From: Anabaena sp. UHCC 0187
GTDB taxonomy: Bacteria; Cyanobacteriota; Cyanobacteriia; Cyanobacteriales; Nostocaceae
DNA: 64,000 bases
NCBI RefSeq assembly: GCF_009712035.1
Contig: NZ_VILB01000006.1
Location: 1-64,000, forward strand
Reading direction: 5' to 3'
Position 1 is the stretch's first letter, and every line of letters begins with the position of its first letter. The notes beneath the pieces were generated by a model. It was not told where the DNA came from. It did not search any database and worked only from the letters and a program-made list of their open reading frames with translations. The position numbers and the translations under genes were made by a program. Shown here piece by piece: positions 47,209-56,793 of the stretch.

Positions 47209-48975
47209 ATGGTTAAAAACGAAACTAATTCCGCTCTCAAAATTATTCCTTTGGGCGGCTTACACGAAATAGGTAAAAATACTTGTGTTTTCGAGTATGA
47301 AGACGAAATTATCCTGTTAGATGCAGGATTGGCATTTCCCACAGAAGCAATGCACGGTGTAAATATTGTATTGCCTGATACAACTTATTTACGGGAAAAT
47401 CGCCACAAAATTAAAGGCATGATCGTCACCCATGGTCACGAAGACCATATCGGTGGTATTGCTTTTCATTTGAAGCAATTCGATATCCCGGTGATTCATG
47501 GGCCAAGACTAGCAATGGCCATGCTAGAGGGTAAATTGGAAGAAGCAGGGGTACGAGATCGCACGGAATTAAGAACAGTTATGCCCCGTGACATGGTGCG
47601 AATTGGCAAACATTTCTTAGTTGAATACATCCGTAACACTCACTCCATTGCTGATAGCTTCACCGTTGCTATTCATACACCAATAGGCGTAGTTATCCAC
47701 ACCGGAGATTTTAAAATTGATCATACTCCCGTAGATGGTGAAAAGTTTGACCTGCAACGCTTGGCCGAACATGGTGAAAAAGGCGTACTCTGCTTATTAA
47801 GTGATTCTACTAACGCAGAATTACCAGGATTTACACCTTCTGAACGGGCTGTTTTTCCTAACCTTGACCGAGAATTTTCCCACGCTACTGGACGCTTATT
47901 TGTCACGACCTTTTCTTCTAGCGTCCATCGCATTAACATGATTTTGCAACTAGCAAGAAAACATAATCGTGTGGTGACAATTGTTGGGCGGTCTATGCTG
48001 AATTTAATCGCCCATGCCCGCAATTTAGGTTATATCAAGTGTGAAGATAGCCTATTCCAACCGTTGCATACTGTGCGGGGAATGCCAGATGAGAGAGTGC
48101 TGATTTTAACCACTGGCTCTCAGGGTGAAAGAATGGCAGCGATGACAAGAATTGCGAATAAAGAACACCCCCATATCAAAATTCGCCAAGGAGATACGGT
48201 TCTATTCTCCGCTAACCCCATTCCCGGTAATACAATTGCCGTGGTTAACACCATTGATAAATTGATGATTCAGGGGGCAAAAGTGGTCTATGGACGGGAT
48301 AAAGGGATTCACGTTTCCGGCCACGGCTGTCAGGAAGAACAAAAGCTGATGATTGCTTTAACTCGTCCCAAGTTCTTTGTGCCATTCCACGGTGAACATC
48401 GAATGTTGGTGAAGCATTCGGAAACTGCTCAAAGTATGGGCATCCCTGCGGAAAATATGATAATTATCCAAAATGGGGATGTGATTGAGTTGACAGACAA
48501 TTCTATCCGCGTGGCTGGGAAAGTAGCAGCGGGGATTGAATTGGTGGATACTTCTAGTTCTGGTATGGTTAGTTCTAAAGTATTGGAAGAACGCCAACGC
48601 ATGGCTTCTGAAGGGACTGTAACTATTGCTGCTGCCATTGATTGGAGTGGTAAGCTGATGGCTAGACCAGAACTACATATGCAAGGTGTGGTAACAAGTA
48701 TTGAGCGATCGCTTTTGCAAAAATGGGTACAACAACGCATTGAAGAAATCCTTGGGGTCCGTTGGCCAGAGTTTTCTCCCGAAGGAGGACAACCCGCTGA
48801 TACAGACTGGGGTGGATTGCAGGAAACTTTGGAACGGGAATTGGCGCGTTCTATGCGGAGAGAGTTGCAATGTCAACCTTCTTTGACGTTGTTGATGCAA
48901 GTCCCTGAAGAGCCTGCTGCTAAGGTTTCTGATGGTAGACGACGACGCACTCGTTCTACTGCTGTGGCTTCTTAA
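47209..48975 (+). CDS. rnj: ribonuclease J
   Basis: 588 residues. Metallo-beta-lactamase fold with the HGHEDHIGGIAFHL zinc motif, TGDFKIDHTPVDG, and the beta-CASP insert (DSTNAELPGFTPSE, FSSSVHRINMI, PGNTIAVVNT). The C-terminus is the RNase J dimerisation domain. It degrades and matures RNA by endonuclease and 5'-exonuclease action in cyanobacteria, alongside RNase E. It follows dapA by 238 bases and ends with a classical terminator. Confidence 0.93.
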   Translation: MVKNETNSALKIIPLGGLHEIGKNTCVFEYEDEIILLDAGLAFPTEAMHGVNIVLPDTTYLRENRHKIKGMIVTHGHEDHIGGIAFHLKQFDIPVIHGPRLAMAMLEGKLEEAGVRDRTELRTVMPRDMVRIGKHFLVEYIRNTHSIADSFTVAIHTPIGVVIHTGDFKIDHTPVDGEKFDLQRLAEHGEKGVLCLLSDSTNAELPGFTPSERAVFPNLDREFSHATGRLFVTTFSSSVHRINMILQLARKHNRVVTIVGRSMLNLIAHARNLGYIKCEDSLFQPLHTVRGMPDERVLILTTGSQGERMAAMTRIANKEHPHIKIRQGDTVLFSANPIPGNTIAVVNTIDKLMIQGAKVVYGRDKGIHVSGHGCQEEQKLMIALTRPKFFVPFHGEHRMLVKHSETAQSMGIPAENMIIIQNGDVIELTDNSIRVAGKVAAGIELVDTSSSGMVSSKVLEERQRMASEGTVTIAAAIDWSGKLMARPELHMQGVVTSIERSLLQKWVQQRIEEILGVRWPEFSPEGGQPADTDWGGLQETLERELARSMRRELQCQPSLTLLMQVPEEPAAKVSDGRRRRTRSTAVAS

Positions 48976-49011
48976 AGGATTATTTCGCGCAGAGGCGCAA
49001 AGAGGCAAAGG

Positions 49012-49047
49012 CGCAAAGGTGTTTTTTAGCATCTTTGCGTTTTTTTT
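49012..49047 (+). terminator. intrinsic terminator of rnj
   Basis: CGCAAAGGTG (49012-49021) / CATCTTTGCG (49030-49039), 10-bp stem with one G-T pair, then eight T. The arms lie in the cgcaaagg dispersed repeat, which thus provides the terminator. Confidence 0.88.
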
Positions 49048-49121
49048 GAGCGTGAATAAGACCGTTAATTACTCTTTGACTAGCTAAAGAATAGCCATTG
49101 CAGGAACTACGAAGGACACGG

Positions 49122-49606
49122 AGGATTACCGCTTCATGTAGCTACAAAACCAATGTTCGTTGCACCTGCTACAGCTAATAAGTAAGGAATGGGATTTAAT
49201 CCCAAAGATAGAGTTAGACTTAAAGTGAGGGGTGTAAAAATTAGAGCTATGGTGTCATTGAGAAAGAAAGAAAGCCGAGAGGATGCCACAGCCGAAAGTA
49301 AGAACTATCAATCAGCCTAGAGGAATACGAGTACACTTCAATAGCAACACCAATGCTTTGCGGAAAAAGCCAGCATAGGCAAGGTTGGCTTTAATTACCA
49401 TCATGCTTAACAAAAATACAATGGTGTTGGCATCTATGGCCTGCCAAGCTTCCTGTAAATTCAGGACACCCACAGCTATCAACACGGTAGAACCGACTAA
49501 GGCAATAGTGGCCCGGTTCATTCGTAAACCTGGGATGTAACTGATAGCTAAACCCAGATAGGTTCAAGGTAATTGCACTATGAATGACAAATTTAGTAAA
49601 AATCAC
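49122..49606 (-). pseudogene. decayed anion permease (SLC13/ArsB-like), N-terminal remnant
   Basis: On the minus strand the following pieces of one transporter can be read in shifting frames: MIFTKFVIHSAITL, then after a frame change YLGLAISYIPGLRMNRATIA and LNLQEAWQAIDANTIVFLLS, then after a stop (RIPLG) and another change LNDTIALIFTPLTLSLTLSL and NPIPYLLAVAGATNIG, then a TGA inside VAT..SGNP. After that the DNA becomes an interspersed repeat (ctccgtgtccttcgtagtt). At least two frame changes and two stops; only about 160 of an expected 400 or more residues remain. Confidence 0.75.
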
Positions 49607-49945
49607 CGCCTGAAGTTAGCTATTTGAGAGTATTTTCCTTAATCTTGTTTATTGATAATTATTCTTACATTAAGTTTTGTTACAGTTAAGATAAATCACA
49701 CCCAAAGGCAGATGTCTTCACTAAAATCTTAACTGTGTCAAGTTATCAAGAAGATTGAATAAATACAGTATTGCTTTCGGGAACTTACGATTCAAGTGAC
49801 GTATTAACACATAGATCAAAACAGAAAGCAGTTGATTACACTTTTTATAAAATTTCCGTCATAATACTGTTTTCCGGTTCAGTTTCTTGTCATATTGTAT
49901 ATTCATCAGTAAGGTGAATACCCTCAAAGGAAGAGAGGAATTACC

Positions 49946-50323
49946 ATGAAGGTATCTAAGAACAGTAACAAGAATATTTTTTTAGCAAGTTGGATTTCTC
50001 TACATCCCGTAGACGCTAGTGAAGCTAATATGACTCCGTTGCACCATGTCGCATCCCAGCCTGTTTGGGACATTTTGCGTCCTTTACGAAATTGGCTAGA
50101 CAACTTGCAAGTAAGCGATCGCCAATTAGCTCACCGTCTATGTAAATTTATTCCGTCTCAATGTCCGTTTGAGCGAGATGTCAAAGTATTTGGTAGAACT
50201 TTATTTCACATTCCGCCAATGTGTAAGCTCAACCCTTTATATGAAGAAGTAGTAGGTTTACGCTTTAAAGCGATGTGCTATCTAGCTGATACCTGCGGCG
50301 AAGATATTTCCCAGTATTGCTAA
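49946..50323 (+). CDS. Mo-dependent nitrogenase C-terminal domain protein
   Basis: 125 residues of the small family named for the C-terminus of Mo-dependent nitrogenase. Core: VWDILRPLRNWLDNLQVSDR, LAHRLCKFIPSQCPFERDVK and LFHIPPMCKLNPLYEEVVGL; five to six Cys residues are spread along the second half, including the final CGEDISQYC. Function is unknown; it is found in diazotrophic and some other cyanobacteria. Strong ribosome-binding region aaaggaagagaggaa. No nif genes are in the window. Confidence 0.8.
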   Translation: MKVSKNSNKNIFLASWISLHPVDASEANMTPLHHVASQPVWDILRPLRNWLDNLQVSDRQLAHRLCKFIPSQCPFERDVKVFGRTLFHIPPMCKLNPLYEEVVGLRFKAMCYLADTCGEDISQYC

Positions 50324-50351
50324 TTGACAACGGACAACGGACAACTGACTA
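50322..50351. repeat. STRR-like 'acaacgg/acaactg' repeat
   Basis: attgacaacggacaacggacaactgacta, heptamer-like units filling the gap between the convergent stops of the previous and next genes. Confidence 0.6.
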
Positions 50352-52205
50352 ATTCTTTTGAAGTTGCCATTTTTGGATAGCATCTTGAGCATCTTCATAA
50401 GTAATCGTCACTTCTGGAACTAGCGCAGCGGTAGCGATAGCGGTCTTAAAATCTCCTTGAGTGGCGCGGATTTTGGCTAAATCTAAAATTTTTTCACTCC
50501 ACTGATTAATGGATGTTTGGGCAATTTCAAACCCAGGTTGTCCCTTTTGTATTTTTTTAGCAACTTCGATAGCGCGATTATAGGTAGATGCTTGTTCAGG
50601 AATAATTAACGCTTTAGCTGCATCTAAGAGAGTTTTATTGCTCACATATTGCTTGGCTTCTAGTTGCCATTGTTGAATGACAGTTTGAGCTTGAGAATAA
50701 AGCGGCTCTTTTTTGGTAATTAGCTGGGCAGTTACTATAGCATTTTCATATTGTTTTTGTTGGGCTTGTGCTTGTGCTAACTCTAAAATCATCTGACACC
50801 AAACCTGAATATTCTGCACAGATGTGGCATATAGTGGTGCATCCGGTGGAATTCTTTGGGTTTTAGCGATCGCAATACTTAAATGATCAGGTTTGGTGGC
50901 AACGAGAGACATTTTTTTTAGCTCTAAAATGGCTTGATTCCGTTTCTTGGAGTCTGTATTAAAACTGATTTGGGCGTGGCTGGAATTTTGATTAGTGGCG
51001 AAAATCTGGGGAAATTGAGGTTTGCTAGTCCTATTATTAGATACTGTTTTTGAGAAATTTTTAAACCGGAAACTCTCGTGATTGCGGAGCAAAAATGTAG
51101 CAATTAAAGCTACTATCACCATAGTCCCGCCACCCCAGATGATAAATTGTTGCCAAATGGGTGTTTCCGACTGATTTGAGGGATAGGTGTTGGGGGTGGT
51201 GACATGAGGGATAAATCTGCCCCCTGGCTGGGATTCTGGGGCAGTTGTTAGAGTCTGATTGCTGGCGACAAGTGGCTCGGAAACTGATGTGATTGCTAAA
51301 TTTTCCTCGGTCGTTATGTTGCTTAAAGTAGTTTCTGCGGAAGCATTTTCTGTCCACCAAGCTTTGTCTGTGGTGTTAACAAAGGCATTGTTTTCTATTT
51401 TTACGGGTTGTGCAGTCCCAGTGACTGCAAAACTTTCTTCTGGGAAAATTAGTGCTTCCGAGTTTTCATCTAATGTCAACGTCGGTAAAATAGCTGTCTG
51501 TTGAGCAGGAATCACCGTCACAGGATTTTGGACTGGCCGCCAATGGTGTTGACAAAGTTTGGGGGTAAGATAACTCAGATAAGCTGCTAAATCAGGGAAG
51601 TTGTATCCTTTCCCAGAACCCAAAGCTTCTAATAATGCTGCTGTGAAAAAGCCGTGACCTAATTCTGTGCTTTCATGGGAAAATTCTTCAGGTTGACAAG
51701 AAATAATTGCCCCCATTTGCAGTTCTTGGGTAAGTTCGATGATTTCTTGTCCTACGGGTGCATCTGCTTGAGTCCCAAAAGCGCGGTTAATATCAAAGAT
51801 GAGTAAGACATTGATCCCAGTAACTTGCAAGCTTTGCATCAGAGATCGCATTTCTATACCAGTTTCGGGAACTTGCTCAGGATTTCCTCCGACTGGCATT
51901 AAATAATCTTTTTCTTTGTAGTTAACCCCATAGCCGCTAAAGAATAACCATAAATAATCTCCTGGCTGCCAAAATGTAGCTGCTAATTCTTCTAGCAACG
52001 AGAGAATATTTTCTTTTGTAGGGTAGGAGGATTTATCTCCTATGGGGGGCGAAGTGTTGGTCATTAACAAGCATTGTTCTGATACAAAACCTGCTTGTGT
52101 CACCAAAAAATCTTTAATTGCCTCAGCATCTGCTTGAGCGCAACTTAGAGGTTGGAATAATTGATATTGATTAATGCCAATTGTGATCGCCCAGTATTTT
52201 ACCAT
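50349..52205 (-). CDS. caspase-family (orthocaspase-like) protein with substituted catalytic dyad
   Basis: 618 residues from ATG 52205 (MVKYWAITIGINQYQ), behind aaagagcggg; the frame extends to a GTG at 52250. The N-terminal p20 fold (to about 230) is clear, but the catalytic His of FSGHG is Tyr92 (FFSGYGVN) and the Cys of DxC is Asn140 (LIFDINRAFG). YN-type substitutions are known in cyanobacterial caspases and predict no protease activity. Then a low-complexity linker, one membrane helix (IWGGGTMVIVALIATFLL, about 350-370) and a C-terminal region with three TPR-like repeats (ENAIVTAQLITKKEPLYSQA). Probably a membrane scaffold. Confidence 0.82.
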   Translation of the reverse strand: MVKYWAITIGINQYQLFQPLSCAQADAEAIKDFLVTQAGFVSEQCLLMTNTSPPIGDKSSYPTKENILSLLEELAATFWQPGDYLWLFFSGYGVNYKEKDYLMPVGGNPEQVPETGIEMRSLMQSLQVTGINVLLIFDINRAFGTQADAPVGQEIIELTQELQMGAIISCQPEEFSHESTELGHGFFTAALLEALGSGKGYNFPDLAAYLSYLTPKLCQHHWRPVQNPVTVIPAQQTAILPTLTLDENSEALIFPEESFAVTGTAQPVKIENNAFVNTTDKAWWTENASAETTLSNITTEENLAITSVSEPLVASNQTLTTAPESQPGGRFIPHVTTPNTYPSNQSETPIWQQFIIWGGGTMVIVALIATFLLRNHESFRFKNFSKTVSNNRTSKPQFPQIFATNQNSSHAQISFNTDSKKRNQAILELKKMSLVATKPDHLSIAIAKTQRIPPDAPLYATSVQNIQVWCQMILELAQAQAQQKQYENAIVTAQLITKKEPLYSQAQTVIQQWQLEAKQYVSNKTLLDAAKALIIPEQASTYNRAIEVAKKIQKGQPGFEIAQTSINQWSEKILDLAKIRATQGDFKTAIATAALVPEVTITYEDAQDAIQKWQLQKN

Positions 52206-52397
52206 CCCGCTCTTTGTCGGTTGTTGTTTGCCGGAAATTGCTGTTAGCACGGGGCTTTAAGCACAAAGCTAACTTATGTTTGATAGTTTAGGTAATTTTC
52301 ACCTATTTTTTAAATCCGTTGTAGTTTATACAACATAAATAATCGTAAAATACTTGCAGTGGATTTCGATTATAGATCATTTAGGAGCTACAAGTTT

Positions 52398-52994
52398 ATG
52401 TTCAGGATTTATACACAACAACCTTTTTTGGTTATCCCCTTTTCACTTATTGGCCAAGTTAGCAAAAAAATCCGGATCATTCATAGTGGATTTTGGCTTT
52501 TACTAGCCGTTCCTTTATGGTTAACTACGGAAGTAATTGCTCCGCAAATTGTTCAAGCTTATACTGCTAGAGTAGATTTGCTGATCGAGCGCTTACCAGA
52601 GGAAAGCTATGAAAACGTGCTGAGAAGGGCGGAAGCAGCCGCTAGAGCAACAACTCAACGTAGTTTTGATCAAGATATTTTGGTAACAGAAGTATCTGTT
52701 ATTATTTCAGCACAAAATCAGGGAGCAATCGCACCAATCTTATCATTAGAAGTCAGTCGTCCTCAATGGCAACAACGCCCAGATCCCCAACTTTGGACAA
52801 ATTACTTCAAAACATCCCGCTTTTTACTGTTATTTGATAAACAAATCACAACTACTCAACCAGCAGCTACTACAACTCCAGCCCCTAATAACGTCAACCC
52901 AGCAGAAAAATCCAATAATCCAGCCCCTAATAACGGCAACCCAGCAGAAAAACCCAATAATCCACCCTCTAATGTTCAGCCACAAAAGCCATAA
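52398..52994 (+). CDS. exported protein with Asn/Pro-rich tail, unknown function
   Basis: 198 residues from ATG 52398, which follows ttaggagc by 10 bases; a GTG at 52359 would add 13. A hydrophobic N-terminus (SGFWLLLAVPLWLTTEVIA) suggests a signal peptide or anchor. The middle 100 residues are a charged alpha/beta domain (VDLLIERLPEESYENVLRRA) not recognised. The last 45 residues repeat NPAEKxNNPxP. It starts 153 bases after the divergent caspase-like gene. Confidence 0.6.
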   Translation: MFRIYTQQPFLVIPFSLIGQVSKKIRIIHSGFWLLLAVPLWLTTEVIAPQIVQAYTARVDLLIERLPEESYENVLRRAEAAARATTQRSFDQDILVTEVSVIISAQNQGAIAPILSLEVSRPQWQQRPDPQLWTNYFKTSRFLLLFDKQITTTQPAATTTPAPNNVNPAEKSNNPAPNNGNPAEKPNNPPSNVQPQKP

Positions 52995-53081
52995 TCGGAA
53001 TAACAGTTCTTTTTATAGTGCCTGATGTCAATTAATCGCTTAGAATAGGAAGGTTGTAAATAATCACGATATACCGCTGTC

Positions 53082-53258
53082 ATGGCTGTTCCTAAGAAGA
53101 AAACATCAAAATCTAAACGAGATAAACGCCGCGCTACTTGGAGACATAAGGCTGTTGTTGAAGCGCAAAAAGCTATCTCTCTCGGTAAATCCATTTTGAG
53201 TGGCCGTTCTAAATTCGTCTATCCAACTGCTGAGGAAGCAGAAACCGAAGAATCTTAA
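53082..53258 (+). CDS. rpmF: 50S ribosomal protein L32
   Basis: 58 codons, short but unmistakable: [20 protein letters not shown], then [20 protein letters not shown] and an acidic tail ending TEES. L32 is a small basic component of the large subunit. The cyanobacterial form lacks the zinc-binding Cys. ATG 53082 lies near ataggaagg about 30 bases upstream; no closer strong ribosome-binding site. It is followed by a foldback repeat. Confidence 0.93.
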   Translation: MAVPKKKTSKSKRDKRRATWRHKAVVEAQKAISLGKSILSGRSKFVYPTAEEAETEES

Positions 53259-53262
53259 AGAA

Positions 53263-53388
53263 GAATTCAGTAGTCTCCAATTCAGGAGTCAGAATAAATT
53301 TAAATGGAATTTTCCCTCAAAAGAAAATCTTCCAGTTAGATTCTGACTCGGTTACTCCTGGGCGCAAAGCCTGCGCCCCTACTGAATT
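53263..53388. repeat. 126-bp foldback element after rpmF
   Basis: Nested inverted repeats: gaattcagtag / ctactgaatt at the ends, gagtcagaat (53286-53295) / attctgactc (53340-53349) inside, and a gggcgca-aagcc-tgcgccc hairpin (53360-53378). This resembles the small palindromic dispersed elements of Nostocales. Confidence 0.6.
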
Positions 53389-53392
53389 TCTA

Positions 53393-54775
53393 TTAAATAC
53401 CGATAATTCGTTTCAACAGCGATAATTTACCCTGATAGGGTGCGTATCGCCAATTTATATCCAAAGAAAATGAGTTTTGCAAGACGCTTTTATAATGGGA
53501 AAAGGTGTCAAAACCAGCTTTACCGTGATAGCTGCCCATCCCACTATCACCCACACCCCCAAATGGTAAGGAAGAAACAGCAACCTGCATTACTGTGTCA
53601 TTAATACATACTCCCCCAGAGGAGGTTTCCTGTAAAATGCGTTTTTGCAGGCTTTTATTTTGGGAAAATAAATATAAAGCCAGAGGTTTTGGTCGAGAGT
53701 TAATTAAGGTAATAGCTTCATTGATATCTGTATATTCAATGATTGGTAAAATTGGACCAAAAATTTCCTCTTGCATTACCATATCTGTTAAAGCAACATT
53801 TTCTACTACAGTGGGAGCAATATAAAGTTCTTCTGGTTTAGTTTCTCCACCAATAATCACTTCACCACATTTGAGTAAATTAGTTAATCTGTCAAAATGT
53901 TTTTGATGAATAATTCGGGCATAATCAGGACTGGTAGCGGGATTTTCGCCATAAAATTCTTTTAGACATCTTTTCAAAGCATTGACTAAATCTGGTTTGA
54001 TTTTTTTATCTACTAAAAGATAATCAGGGGCAATACAAGTTTGTCCAGCGTTAATAAATTTTCCCCAAGCAATCCGTTTAACAGTATGTTCTAGATTAAT
54101 GTCCGTATCAATGATACAAGGACTTTTTCCCCCTAATTCCAAAGTAACTGGAGTCAGGTGTTTTGCAGCAGCTTCCATAACAATTTTACCAATGGCTGTA
54201 CCACCAGTAAATAAGATGTGGTCAAATTTTTCTGCTAGTAGTTGTTGACTGGTTTCTACTGCTCCAGGCACGACTGTAATGTATTCTGGAGAAAAGTATT
54301 TATGAATAAGTTCTGTGATTAAATCAGAAGTATGAGGTGCGAGTTCTGAAGGTTTAATTATGGTGCAATTTCCCGCAGCGATTGTCCCAACTAAAGGTGA
54401 GATAATTAACTGAAAAGGATAATTCCAAGGACTAATAATTAAAACCACTCCTAACGGTTCTGGATATATCTTAGCCCCATAGGGAAATAAGTCTAAAGGA
54501 ACGGCTGCTTTTTTCGGTTTTATCCAACTATTGATATGTTTGAGGGCATAATCAATTTCTTTTGTAACAGTGATTTCTGTAGCGTAAGTTTCAAATTCTG
54601 GTTTATGTAAATCTGCTTTTAATGCTTGGATAATTGCTTCTTTATTCTCAATTACTAATTGTTTGAGGGTTTTGAGTTGGCTAATCCGAAAATCAACATC
54701 TTTAGTTTTACCAGCTTGGAAAAACTGCCGTTGTTTAGTAATAATTTCGGCGCATTTTGGTAATTTATTAGTCAT
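53393..54775 (-). CDS. aldehyde dehydrogenase family protein
   Basis: 460 residues, short ALDH lacking an N-terminal extension. PWNYPFQLIISPLVGTIAAG (NAD pocket), FTGGTAIGKIVMEAA, the general base in LELGGKSPCII, the nucleophile in FINAGQTCIAPDYLL, and QEEIFGPILPI are canonical. It matches the class 3-like fatty aldehyde dehydrogenases; the C-terminus is basic and could touch membrane. In cyanobacteria such enzymes oxidise aldehydes including those from carotenoid or lipid turnover; substrate not decided. Confidence 0.9.
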   Translation of the reverse strand: MTNKLPKCAEIITKQRQFFQAGKTKDVDFRISQLKTLKQLVIENKEAIIQALKADLHKPEFETYATEITVTKEIDYALKHINSWIKPKKAAVPLDLFPYGAKIYPEPLGVVLIISPWNYPFQLIISPLVGTIAAGNCTIIKPSELAPHTSDLITELIHKYFSPEYITVVPGAVETSQQLLAEKFDHILFTGGTAIGKIVMEAAAKHLTPVTLELGGKSPCIIDTDINLEHTVKRIAWGKFINAGQTCIAPDYLLVDKKIKPDLVNALKRCLKEFYGENPATSPDYARIIHQKHFDRLTNLLKCGEVIIGGETKPEELYIAPTVVENVALTDMVMQEEIFGPILPIIEYTDINEAITLINSRPKPLALYLFSQNKSLQKRILQETSSGGVCINDTVMQVAVSSLPFGGVGDSGMGSYHGKAGFDTFSHYKSVLQNSFSLDINWRYAPYQGKLSLLKRIIGI

Positions 54776-54845
54776 TATTACTCTTCACTACAAATGTAAT
54801 TTGCAAATATTTATCGTTACTATTAGTAAATATTTCAGTCATATT

Positions 54846-56573
54846 CTAAAACAAAAAGTATCTTTGTGCCATTGGTAAAACTGTGGCAGGTTCACAAGTT
54901 AATAATTCACCATCTGCGCGAACTTCATAGGTTTCAGAATCTACTTCAATGTGAGGTAAGGCATCATTTAATTTCATATCCTGCTTAGTTAATTGACGAG
55001 TTCCCGAAACAGCAACTGCTAATTTTTTCAACCCTAATTGTTGAGGAATTTCTTTTTCTAAAGCTGCTTGAGAAACAAAAGTTAATGATGTCGCATTTCT
55101 CGCACCTGCAAAACTGCCAAACATCGGGCGCATATATACAGGCTGAGGTGTGGGAATGCTGGCATTGGCATCACCCATTTGTGACCAAGCAATCATACCC
55201 CCTTTAATCACCATTTCCGGTTTAACACCAAAAAATGCAGGTTTCCATAAACACAAATCTGCGATTTTTCCCGCTTCCACAGATCCTACATACTCAGAAA
55301 TACCATGGGTGATTGCTGGATTAATAGTATACTTAGCAACATAGCGTTTAGCTCGAAAATTGTCTGACCTCTCCCCCAACCCCTCTCCTACAAGGTGAGG
55401 GGAGAGTGTTCCGCGCTGTACCTTCATTTTGTGTGCTGTCTGCCAAGTCCGAATTATTACTTCACCGACACGCCCCATTGCTTGGGAATCGGAAGCAATC
55501 ATACTAAACGCGCCTAAGTCGTGCAATATATCTTCAGCGGCAATAGTTTCTCTACGAATACGAGATTCAGCAAAAGATACATCTTCAGGGATGGCAGAGT
55601 CTAAGTGATGACATACCATCAACATATCTAAATGTTCATCTAGGGTGTTGACGGTGTAAGGACGGGTGGGGTTAGTGGAAGATGGTAAAACGTTACTTTG
55701 TCCACAAACTTTAATAATGTCGGGTGCGTGTCCTCCTCCAGCCCCTTCTGTGTGGTAGGTGTGAATAGCACGATGTTTAAAAGCCGCAATAGTATCTTCG
55801 ACAAATCCGGCTTCATTGAGAGTATCAGTGTGAATTGCTACTTGCACATCATACTCATCAGCAATAGTTAAACAAGTATCAATTGTGGCAGGAGTAGTTC
55901 CCCAATCTTCATGGAGTTTTAACCCCATTACTCCGGCTTCAACTTGTTCGATAAGTCCTTCTGGTTTACTTGTGTTACCTTTACCTAAAAATCCCAAATT
56001 GACAGGAAAAGCATCCGCCGCTTGTAGCATTCGGTAAATATTCCAGGGTCCAGGGGTGCAAGTTGTGGCATTTGTCCCTGTGGCTGGGCCTGTACCGCCA
56101 CCGATCATCGTGGTGATACCGGAAGCAATAGCTACTTCAATTTGTTGAGGACAGATAAAATGGATGTGGGTATCAATTCCCCCCGCAGTGAGGATCATTC
56201 CTTCTCCTGCTAAAGCTTCGGTTCCCGGACCAATAATAATATCTATATTGTCTTGAATATAGGGATTTCCGGCTTTACCAATTTTGTAAATTTTGCCATC
56301 TTTAATGCCAATATCTGCCTTGACAATACCCCACCAATCGAGAATCAAAGCATTAGTAATAACTAAATCTACTGCACCATCATGATTAGAAATTGGGGAT
56401 TGTCCCATCCCATCTCTAATTACTTTTCCACCACCAAATTTCACTTCATCGCCATAGGTTGTAAAATCTTGTTCTACTTCTATAAATAATTCTGTGTCTG
56501 CTAACCTAATTTTATCACCCACTGTGGGCCCATAAGTTTCCGCATAAGCGGAACGATTCATTCTATAACTCAT
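54846..56573 (-). CDS. ureC: urease subunit alpha
   Basis: 575 residues; the catalytic subunit that hydrolyses urea at a dinuclear Ni centre. Ligands and catalytic residues are present: [11 protein letters not shown], the carbamylated Lys in [37 protein letters not shown], and the flap His in [13 protein letters not shown]. The protein is several residues longer than the usual 568-570: at about residues 389-402 (after [11 protein letters not shown]) it reads [15 protein letters not shown] before DNFRAKRY, encoded by a palindromic repeat (55367-55408). It is separated from ureB by an oppositely oriented gene, so it needs its own promoter. Confidence 0.93.
   Translation of the reverse strand: MSYRMNRSAYAETYGPTVGDKIRLADTELFIEVEQDFTTYGDEVKFGGGKVIRDGMGQSPISNHDGAVDLVITNALILDWWGIVKADIGIKDGKIYKIGKAGNPYIQDNIDIIIGPGTEALAGEGMILTAGGIDTHIHFICPQQIEVAIASGITTMIGGGTGPATGTNATTCTPGPWNIYRMLQAADAFPVNLGFLGKGNTSKPEGLIEQVEAGVMGLKLHEDWGTTPATIDTCLTIADEYDVQVAIHTDTLNEAGFVEDTIAAFKHRAIHTYHTEGAGGGHAPDIIKVCGQSNVLPSSTNPTRPYTVNTLDEHLDMLMVCHHLDSAIPEDVSFAESRIRRETIAAEDILHDLGAFSMIASDSQAMGRVGEVIIRTWQTAHKMKVQRGTLSPHLVGEGLGERSDNFRAKRYVAKYTINPAITHGISEYVGSVEAGKIADLCLWKPAFFGVKPEMVIKGGMIAWSQMGDANASIPTPQPVYMRPMFGSFAGARNATSLTFVSQAALEKEIPQQLGLKKLAVAVSGTRQLTKQDMKLNDALPHIEVDSETYEVRADGELLTCEPATVLPMAQRYFLF
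55367..55408. repeat. palindromic dispersed repeat read in frame inside ureC
   Basis: ctctcccc (55369-55376) is perfectly inverted as ggggagag (55399-55406), with aacccctctcctacaaggtg between. Such ctctcccc...aaggngaggggag palindromes are common in intergenic DNA of Nostocales. Here it lies within the urease alpha coding sequence without a stop or frameshift. Confidence 0.8.
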
Positions 56574-56793
56574 ACAATCATCTATTTACTACTTCCCAAT
56601 TTTGTCATATTTTTATCTCCCTTACCCGGTTATAAAATTTTGGAGATTGTCATAAAAATAAAAAGATTATCATTACCAACAATAATTGAAGGTTATAAAA
56701 ATACGTAACAGATTGACCCAATTACAACACAAGTATGATATTTAATAAAGTTAGCTAAGTTGAATTTTTTTTTACTGAATACACTAAATAATT

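Noticed and set aside
47721-49032. Several minus-strand open frames within and after rnj
   Set aside because: They are shadows of the RNase J coding strand with no homology or ribosome-binding sites.
52834-53025. Open frame overlapping the end of the Asn/Pro-rich protein
   Set aside because: It is the same low-complexity repeat read in another frame.
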